A DNA stretch of 64,000 nucleotides from Branchiostoma floridae (taxonomy: Eukaryota > Chordata > Leptocardii > Amphioxiformes > Branchiostomatidae), in the NCBI RefSeq assembly GCF_000003815.2, contig NC_049997.1:12520228-12584227 (forward strand), read 5' to 3'. The position numbers and the translations under genes were made by a program. Shown here in pieces: positions 57,871 through 64,000 of this stretch. The notes beneath the pieces are model-generated. The model made no database searches, was not told the origin of the DNA, and worked only from the letters and a program-made list of their open reading frames with translations. Position 1 is the stretch's first letter; each line of letters opens with the position of its first letter.

Positions 57871-60800
57871 CCCCAGCCTAACGCAACTACTACGGACTTC
57901 TCCCCATTTGTTTCTATCAGCATCCAAGGCGCGCCAACCCCGGCCCTTGTAGACACAGGTTCGTGCATCTCTATTATCAATAACTCTTTTCGGTTATCAT
58001 CGCCCATCCTCCGTCTCCTCCCGCTGAGTGAAACTACTACAACAGCAAGATCAGTCAACGGTGAACGCCTGAACATTGTGGGAACAGTTACTGCATCCAT
58101 CCGTCTGGGCCCAGTTTCCACTACCGCAACATTCCATGTTATGCGCCAGGCCACCAGCAACGTAATCCTTGGGTGGGATTTCTGCCGCGCCAACGACATA
58201 ACCATCAATCCGACCACCGGAACTGTTGACGTAAGATCATCATCTATTCCCCTTCTACCGCGGTCTTCTTTCGTCCCATCTGTTTCCGATGCCACAGTTT
58301 GTAAAACAACAGTCTTGCCGCCGAACTCTGTATCTGTCATCCCCGTCCGACTGTCCACCGCCCGTGGAGGCACACCACATCACTACGACGGCGTCTTTGA
58401 GCCGCAGCTGCAGCGAGTTACATATGATGGGGTGGCTGCCGCCAGGACAGTCTCCCGAGTCGTGGAGGGGAGTGCTCTGGTACAGATTATCAACACAAAC
58501 AATCACGCCGTCAATCTCCCTGAGAAATGCAATATCGGACATTTCCACGCCGCTTCTGGCCCCGAAGCAGATTACGTCATCAACGACGCCACTACTACTG
58601 TCACCACAGCAGCCGTTTCACCCCCGCATGGAAAGAAGGTGCGAGTTCCTAAAACCTCCTTGCCAGTCATCGACCTGTCCGACATAGATCTGCCGCCGTC
58701 GCAAAAGAACGACCTTTCCAGTCTGTTAGAGGCCAACAGCCAGTGTTTTTCCCATGGTGCCACCGACATTGGTCGAACCACAATACTGCAACACCGTATA
58801 GACACTGGTAACTCTAAACCAATCCGTCAACAACCGTATCGTACACCTGTACACCGTCGCGAAGCGCTGCGAGCACAAATCTCCGATATGTTGGACAGTG
58901 ACGTCATCGAACCTAGTACCAGCCCTTGGGCTTCGCCGGTTGTCATAGTTACGAAGAAAGATGGCAGCCCCAGATTCTGCGTGGACTACCGGAAACTTAA
59001 TTCGGTGACTGTGCCAGACGCCCACCCCCTGCCACGGGTGGATGACACAATCGACGCCCTGGCCGGTTCATGTTATTTCTCCACACTCGACATGAAGAGT
59101 GCGTATTGGCAAGTCCCCGTCCATCCGTCCGACCGTCACAAAACAGCATTCTGCACTAACGAAGGCTTATGGCAGTTCAAGGTCCTTCCCTTCGGATTAT
59201 CCAACTCGGCTGCGACATATCAACGTCTTGTCCAACTACTCCTCGCCGGCGTCGGTTGGGACGTCTGCCTTGCATACCTTGACGATATCATTGTGTTTAC
59301 CGCAACGTTCGACGACCACCTGCGGGTCCTCCAGCAAGTGTTCGACCGCTTCCGCCAAGCTGGACTTAAACTTAACCCTGCAAAGTGCCGCTTCGCTCAG
59401 CAGGAAGTGACATTCCTCGGACACGTTATCTCGCAGCATGGCATCCGTCCCGATCCTGCTAACACATCCCGCGTCGAGAAATGGCCGACCCCCACCTGTC
59501 AGAAGGACGTACGTGCCTTTGTCGGACTCGCATCCTTCTATCGAAAGTTCGTACCAGCCTTCGCCTCTGTCGCAGACCCACTAATCCGGCTGACTGACAA
59601 GCACGCGCCGTTCCGCTGGACGCCAGCCTGCCAGACAGCATTTGAAACCCTGCAGAAACTCCTCACCAGTCCGCCGATCCTCGCCTTCCCTGACTTCCAC
59701 AGTACCTTCACCTTAACGACCGACGCGTCGGCAACCGGTATCGGCGCCGTCCTGACGCAGGTGAGTGACGGTACTCGTCGTGTCGTGGCGTACGCCAGCA
59801 AAACTCTATCCAAAACCCAGAGGCGCTGGAGTACCTATGACCGGGAGTTTTGGGCCATCGTCTGGGCCGTCCGCCATTTCCGCCCATACCTGTACGGGCG
59901 ACCTTTCATCCACATCACAGACCACCGCCCGCTGCTCTCCTGTAGAGACACTCCACTCGGCGATGGCGGAGCCCAAGGCCGCCGATCCCGGTGGGCAATC
60001 GAACTGAGCACCTATGACTTTGAGATACAGTTCCATCCAGGTGCGACGATTAGCGACGTGGACGCGCTCTCCCGTCGCCCACCTTCAACCACACCTGCCG
60101 ACGCGGATCCTCGGGACGATATCCTACGGGACACCCCAGCCCGCGTGGAGGTGCAGTCACCGGAAGTCGTGCGCGATTCCCGTGACGCCGTCGATACTAG
60201 TGACACTACCGATCCTCCTAATACTATCCTACGGGAAGACCCAGCTCGCGTTCCTTCACCGGTAGCCGTGCACGACACCTGTGACGCCGCCGACGCTAAT
60301 GACACTGCCGATCTTCGGGACACTGCCCTACGGGGGACCCCCGACCACCTCCCGCCACAGGTAATCGTACGCGCCGCCCGCGCCGCTAACGTCTGTGCCT
60401 CCCAGCTGGCCGACACACCTGACATCGACTTCCGCGAGGCACAGCAAGCCGACCCGACGATCCGAGAAGTTTGTCGCTGGCTCCAGAACTCCAACGATCG
60501 ACCGCCAACCTCCGCCGTGCGTGGTAACAACAGAACTCTCATGTCGTTTTGGAATGACTACGATTCCTTGTTCCTGACTGACGGAGTTCTCTACCACCAG
60601 CCAACTAACGCACCCCCCTTGGCGGCACCTCAAGTCGTCCTACCGCGCAACTTATCCGGTCGCGTGCTGAGGTCGCTCCATGACGACACCATTGCAGGCC
60701 ATTTCGCGCCAGGTCGTACACTACACCGCGTAAAGAACAGGTTCTACTGGCCAGGCATGACAGCAGACGTCGCCCGCTATTGCCGCGAATGCATCCCATG

Positions 60801-61971
60801 TCAGCGACGCCGACCTGCCGTACCACGACCGCAAGCACCGCTCCAGCACATCACCGCCTCCCGTCCATTTGAAATAGTGGCCACAGACATAACATACATG
60901 CCACTCTCTGCTGCAGGGAACAAGTACGTATTAGTCGTGGCGGACCTCTTCAGCAAATACGTGAACTTGTACGCCATACCCAACCAGGAAGCCCCCACCG
61001 TAGCAGACAAGCTGTTCCGAGAGTTCGTCGGCCAACACGGCGTGCCAGAGCAACTCCACTCCGATCAGGGACGTCAGTTCGAGTCCAACCTTGTAACCGA
61101 ACTGTGTGCACGCCTAGGCATCATTAAGTCGCGGACTTCGGCTTACCACCCACAAGACAACGGTCAAGTTGAGAGATACAACCGCACCATGAAGAACATC
61201 CTCGCCAAGTGCCTGGAGGGACGTGAACATGACTGGGACCGTCTGCTCCCTCACGTCGCCCTGGCCTACAATACGAGTGTGCACTCCACGACCAACCACA
61301 CACCTTTCTTCATGGTACATGGTCGAGAGGCACGCCTACCTATAGACGTAGCTTGCCAACTACCCGCCTCAACACCGCAACAGGCCGACCTGACAACGGC
61401 GCTCGCGTCCGTCCGCGACGCAATCGACGAGTCACACCATACGCAAAACCAGCAACAAGCCCCCCGTGTCCACCGCCATCACTACAACGCCGGCGACCGC
61501 GTATGGCTCCACCATCCTCCGTCTGCTCTCCATAAGCTACGCCTACCCTGGGTTGGTCCGTACGTCATCGTCGGCCCTGTCCCACATGACTCTCCCGACA
61601 CCGTCCTGTACAGTATACGTCCAGTGACCGGACGACAACATGCCCAGACCGTCCATCACAACAGACTCAAACCATACGTTTCGCCATCTCCCCAATTCCT
61701 GCCAGCACCGCCCGCCGCCGACAACAGACAACGCATCCCCGAAGCCCATCACCTCGGCTTCGCGGACTTCCTGCACCAGCCCATCGCCAATCTCGCGCCG
61801 CTACCAGACCAGCACGTGCAGGTACCTGACCCACCTGCCCCAGCACCTGTTCCGCCGCCAGCGCCGATTCCTGTACCGCCAGCCGTTCCTGCACATCCGG
61901 GCCCTGTCCAAACACGTTCCGGGCGAATCAGCAGGCCACCTACCCGATTCATGGACTTAGACTATGGCTAA
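57829..61971 (+). CDS. pol: Ty3/gypsy pol: protease, reverse transcriptase, RNase H, integrase
   Basis: One open frame with no internal stop (open from 57772, entered by frameshift at 57829; TAA-side end 61971). Counting from 57772: aspartic protease DTG at 61-63 with a later ILGWDF flap region; RT with FCVDYRKLN, LDMKSAYWQV, LPFGLSNS and the catalytic YLDD at 502-505; RNase H TTDAS with Asp 651; integrase HHCC finger (H..H then CRECIPC), and D1039, D1098 and E1134, the last two spaced D-x35-E. A GPY/F module (WVGPYVIV, about 1260) follows, then a proline-rich tail ending RPPTRFMDLDYG. I see no chromodomain and no envelope frame. The domain order RT-RNaseH-IN places it in Ty3/gypsy (Metaviridae). 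The intact frame suggests a young insertion. Confidence 0.93.
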   Translation, partial: KRPVADCARQQSATPQPNATTTDFSPFVSISIQGAPTPALVDTGSCISIINNSFRLSSPILRLLPLSETTTTARSVNGERLNIVGTVTASIRLGPVSTTATFHVMRQATSNVILGWDFCRANDITINPTTGTVDVRSSSIPLLPRSSFVPSVSDATVCKTTVLPPNSVSVIPVRLSTARGGTPHHYDGVFEPQLQRVTYDGVAAARTVSRVVEGSALVQIINTNNHAVNLPEKCNIGHFHAASGPEADYVINDATTTVTTAAVSPPHGKKVRVPKTSLPVIDLSDIDLPPSQKNDLSSLLEANSQCFSHGATDIGRTTILQHRIDTGNSKPIRQQPYRTPVHRREALRAQISDMLDSDVIEPSTSPWASPVVIVTKKDGSPRFCVDYRKLNSVTVPDAHPLPRVDDTIDALAGSCYFSTLDMKSAYWQVPVHPSDRHKTAFCTNEGLWQFKVLPFGLSNSAATYQRLVQLLLAGVGWDVCLAYLDDIIVFTATFDDHLRVLQQVFDRFRQAGLKLNPAKCRFAQQEVTFLGHVISQHGIRPDPANTSRVEKWPTPTCQKDVRAFVGLASFYRKFVPAFASVADPLIRLTDKHAPFRWTPACQTAFETLQKLLTSPPILAFPDFHSTFTLTTDASATGIGAVLTQVSDGTRRVVAYASKTLSKTQRRWSTYDREFWAIVWAVRHFRPYLYGRPFIHITDHRPLLSCRDTPLGDGGAQGRRSRWAIELSTYDFEIQFHPGATISDVDALSRRPPSTTPADADPRDDILRDTPARVEVQSPEVVRDSRDAVDTSDTTDPPNTILREDPARVPSPVAVHDTCDAADANDTADLRDTALRGTPDHLPPQVIVRAARAANVCASQLADTPDIDFREAQQADPTIREVCRWLQNSNDRPPTSAVRGNNRTLMSFWNDYDSLFLTDGVLYHQPTNAPPLAAPQVVLPRNLSGRVLRSLHDDTIAGHFAPGRTLHRVKNRFYWPGMTADVARYCRECIPCQRRRPAVPRPQAPLQHITASRPFEIVATDITYMPLSAAGNKYVLVVADLFSKYVNLYAIPNQEAPTVADKLFREFVGQHGVPEQLHSDQGRQFESNLVTELCARLGIIKSRTSAYHPQDNGQVERYNRTMKNILAKCLEGREHDWDRLLPHVALAYNTSVHSTTNHTPFFMVHGREARLPIDVACQLPASTPQQADLTTALASVRDAIDESHHTQNQQQAPRVHRHHYNAGDRVWLHHPPSALHKLRLPWVGPYVIVGPVPHDSPDTVLYSIRPVTGRQHAQTVHHNRLKPYVSPSPQFLPAPPAADNRQRIPEAHHLGFADFLHQPIANLAPLPDQHVQVPDPPAPAPVPPPAPIPVPPAVPAHPGPVQTRSGRISRPPTRFMDLDYG

Positions 61972-62326
61972 AATCGAGATCCAGCCTCACGAACTCTATC
62001 AGTATGAACTCAATGTACTGCTTTATTTGTTTGCTTTAATATATTCTTATGATTAGCCATTGTATACATGCATGTATGGCTTCCCCATTTATCCCCCATG
62101 TTTTCCTATTTGCTTATTTCTGTTGTTTGCGCATTGTTTTTGTTTTTCCTTTATTTCGCTACGTAGCAACCTTTTCGGCCACTGTTGTGTAACACTCAAA
62201 CCGCTTTTGTTTTTGTTTTGATTAGGCGACCATTTTGTTTTTGTTTTGATTATTCAACCATATCTGCCACACGCCCGGCTCCATTAACTAGGAGGCGTGG
62301 TCGCCTCCACTCCGGGGGGGAAGGAG

Positions 62327-62541
62327 TGATAGGGCCAGCTCCCACCACCATGGGGCGGTCTGGCCCATCTGGTCTATATTATAGATACCCGAGTGTCCTG
62401 GTACATCTGGCCTGTATTATAGATACGCGAATAAACGATACCGACCCACCGTGGTCAGTCTTGGAGTGCGAGCCAACGTGTGCAGACCTCTTTATGTCCT
62501 CTCCGTAAATAGTTAGTTAGCCGCTCGGCCTACTCATAACA
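62327..62541 (+). mobile_element. Probable 3' LTR of the Ty3/gypsy element
   Basis: A purine run (62314-62326, GGGGGGGAAGGAG) is followed by TG at 62327, as expected for the polypurine tract and LTR start. The unit ends CA at 62540-62541, just before the minisatellite. It holds a TATA-like box (TATATTATAG), two imperfect repeats of about 38 bp and an AATAAA near 62430. At 215 bp it is a short LTR. The 5' LTR is not in the window, so the limits cannot be confirmed by comparison. Confidence 0.65.
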
Positions 62542-63203
62542 ATGGTATAGCTCTTAGTCTCACCTGTAGGGTCGAGACTCTCTTTAATGGTATAGCTCTT
62601 AGTCTCACCTGTAGGGTTGAGACTCTCTTTAATGGTATAGCTCTTAGTCTCACCTGTAGGGTTGAGACTCTCTTTAATGGTATAGCTCTTAGTCTCACCT
62701 GTAGGGTTGAGACTCTCTTTAATGGTATAGCTCTTAGTCTCACCTGTAGGGTCGAGACTCTCTTTAATGGTATAGCTCTTAGTCTCACCTGTAGGGTTGA
62801 GACTCTCTTTAATGGTATAGCTCTTAGTCTCACCTGTAGGGTCGAGACTCTCTTTAATGGTATAGCTCTTAGTCTCACCTGTAGGGTTGAGACTCTCTTT
62901 AATGGTATAGCTCTTAGTCTCACCTGTAGGGTTGAGACTCTCTTTAATGGTATAGCTCTTAGTCTCACCTGTAGGGTTGAGACTCTCTTTAATGGTATAG
63001 CTCTTAGTCTCACCTGTAGGGTCGAGACTCTCTTTAATGGTATAGCTCTTAGTCTCACCTGTAGGGTTGAGACTCTCTTTAATGTTATAGCTCTTAGTCT
63101 CACCTGTAGGGTTGAGACTGTCTATCACATCAGGGGCAGGTCCATACTGATGAGATGTGTCCGTATCATCACTGGAAGCCTTGCCAGGCACAATGGTGGC
63201 CTA
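62517..63203 (-). CDS. Partial gene: exon with 15-residue tandem repeats, cut by LTR
   Basis: On the minus strand a TTTACTCTAG|G acceptor precedes 63203. The frame then encodes a hydrophilic lead-in (PGKASSDDTDTSHQYGPAPD) and the tandem KESLNPTGETKSYTI repeats. After the last repeat the frame passes into the LTR and stops after VMSRPSG at 62517, so the end of the protein is supplied by the transposon or lost. Each repeat carries one Tyr in a Ser/Thr/Glu-rich setting, as in some receptor cytoplasmic tails, but I do not recognise the family. Upstream exons lie beyond the window. The short variable lead-in next to a highly uniform array supports a real exon, but a non-coding minisatellite cannot be excluded. 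Confidence 0.4.
62542..63121 (-). repeat. 45-bp minisatellite, about 13 units, open as a 15-residue repeat
   Basis: About 12.9 head-to-tail units of 45 bp with almost no variation (mainly one T/C site, and one unit with a G-to-T change near 63084). On the minus strand each unit encodes KESLNPTGETKSYTI, with N or D at one position. A second minus frame is also open because the unit length is a multiple of three. The left end abuts the LTR. Confidence 0.95.
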
Positions 63204-63364
63204 GAGTAAATAAAAATTCTCAGTATGTCGAATCACTGGTGCATATTACATCCAGTGGTGTAGCTTTCATACTGGTAATCTTGTGAATAACACACCTTAT
63301 GATCTTGTTAAGCCTATCCCATATATAACCCTGGCCCTGAGGATGATCCTGTGATGGTGCAAAA

Positions 63365-63704
63365 CAGGGCTCTAGCCAGCGTCCGTTTTTCCGTCAATTG
63401 ACGGAAATTTGTTGCGTCTGACGGAAAAATTTTCAAACCAATCCGTCAACCTTGACGGACAAAAATCCTTGGTGGAAGCTTCAGGCGGCTTGGGGACGCC
63501 GTCCACGGCCGTAAAAGCCACACACTGTTTGTTTTGCTATTGTTATGATTGTTGACAATGTGTGTCGGTGCCCTTTCGCATACGATAATCTCATTAAAAC
63601 CCGTTTTTCAAGGTCTCAGTTCTGTCCTTCTAATTAATTTTCGCGGTTTTCGCGACGATTGGAATTGGCTGACGGAAAAAAGTTTCGAGCTGGCTAAAGC
63701 CCTG
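63365..63704. mobile_element. hAT-like non-autonomous DNA transposon (MITE)
   Basis: 340 bp with 16-bp terminal inverted repeats CAGGGCTCTAGCCAGC and GCTGGCTAAAGCCCTG (one mismatch), flanked by a perfect 8-bp duplication GTGCAAAA (63357-63364 and 63705-63712). An 8-bp target duplication and CAGGG ends are typical of hAT. Several GACGGA/TCCGTC motifs lie just inside the ends. No transposase frame. Confidence 0.9.
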
Positions 63705-63712
63705 GTGCAAAA

Positions 63713-64000
63713 ATAAGACTTATTGACATTCCTGAGTAAGACTAACTATTGAAAGGATGTGTATGCTGATTCAAATCATTCTTGTGCTTCTAGACTGCCC
63801 AGCCCTTTCCTGTCAATAAAACTTTTTTCACTAATAACATAATAGTTAGATAAATAGCAAACTGACTATCAAATCAAACAATTAATTGATTAATTTGTTA
63901 GTTATTTGGTTAATTCATTGATTTGTCAAGGGCAAATGGTTTGGAGAATAGCTGTCACCTCAAACATTTGGTTGGTTAATATTGTTAGTTGTTTGGTTAA
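63713..64000. other. AT-rich end of window
   Basis: Low-complexity GTTAGTTATTTGGTTAATT-like sequence; nothing else seen. Confidence 0.5.

Larger units (their letters stand above)
57722..62541 (+). mobile_element. Ty3/gypsy LTR retrotransposon, 5'-truncated by the assembly gap
   Basis: Contains the gag end, pol, a 340-bp untranslated stretch (61972-62313, AT-rich, with two copies of a TTTTGTTTTTGTTTTGATTA motif near 62205 and 62233), polypurine tract and 3' LTR. It is much richer in G+C than the flanking genes. Plus strand, opposite to gene 2. Confidence 0.9.

Noticed and set aside
60012-60542. Long minus-strand frames within pol
   Set aside because: GC-rich antisense shadows of the Ty3 pol frame; no domains.
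62534-63103. Second open minus frame through the minisatellite (arginine/leucine-rich)
   Set aside because: Open only because the unit is a multiple of three; it has no sensible exon start, unlike the KESLNPTGETKSYTI frame.
62542-63121. Regular 45-bp direct repeats resembling a CRISPR array
   Set aside because: No unique spacers; the units abut head to tail and are open as a 15-residue repeat. It is a eukaryotic minisatellite.

Overview
This is animal nuclear DNA. Genes are split into many short exons with GT..AG junctions, the encoded domains are metazoan extracellular ones (GON, sushi, EGF, fibronectin III, GPS, PLAT, polycystin channel), and introns are full of small transposons. The mix of a polycystin-1-like gene with dense MITEs, a tRNA-derived SINE and a Ty3-type element best fits an invertebrate deuterostome such as a lancelet; that assignment is inference.

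Layout. 1-5.8 kb: intergenic, with two possible 3' terminal exons of other minus-strand genes, short tandem repeats and a mariner-like MITE. 5.8-38.9 kb: one very long minus-strand gene (gene 1). I could place 57 coding exons whose phases agree throughout; they sum to 9,936 nt, or 3,311 residues plus stop. Order from the N-terminus: signal peptide, GON domain (4 exons), 11 sushi domains (one exon each), 10 EGF domains (one exon each), about 4 fibronectin III domains, a Ser/Thr-rich stretch, a GAIN-like region, a degenerate GPS, TM1, PLAT, ten further membrane segments with the polycystin channel, and a coiled-coil tail. 38.6-43.1 kb: a tandem duplication of about 2.1 kb carrying two nearly identical signal-peptide exons. 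43.55-57.62 kb: a second copy of the 3' half of the gene (gene 2, minus strand), offset by about 38.4 kb, cut at its 5' side by a 100-N gap and carrying a 1-nt deletion in its last exon. 57.7-62.54 kb: the 3' part of a Ty3/gypsy retrotransposon on the plus strand with a clear -1 frameshift signal between gag and pol, ending in a short LTR that abuts a 45-bp coding minisatellite (62.54-63.12 kb). 63.36-63.70 kb: a hAT-like MITE.

How it fits together. Genes 1 and 2 are paralogues (or, less likely, two haplotypes joined in one contig) of a polycystin-1-family receptor-channel. The large ectodomain would be an adhesion or ligand-binding stalk, and the PLAT and 11-TM part would be the signalling/channel subunit. 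Several transposons sit in only one of the two copies, so the other copy gives the empty site and a relative date. The most unusual features are the GON-sushi-EGF-FN3 ectodomain on a polycystin, the loss of the GPS cleavage tripeptide combined with two dibasic furin-type sites, twin first exons, and the gag-pol frameshift hairpin.
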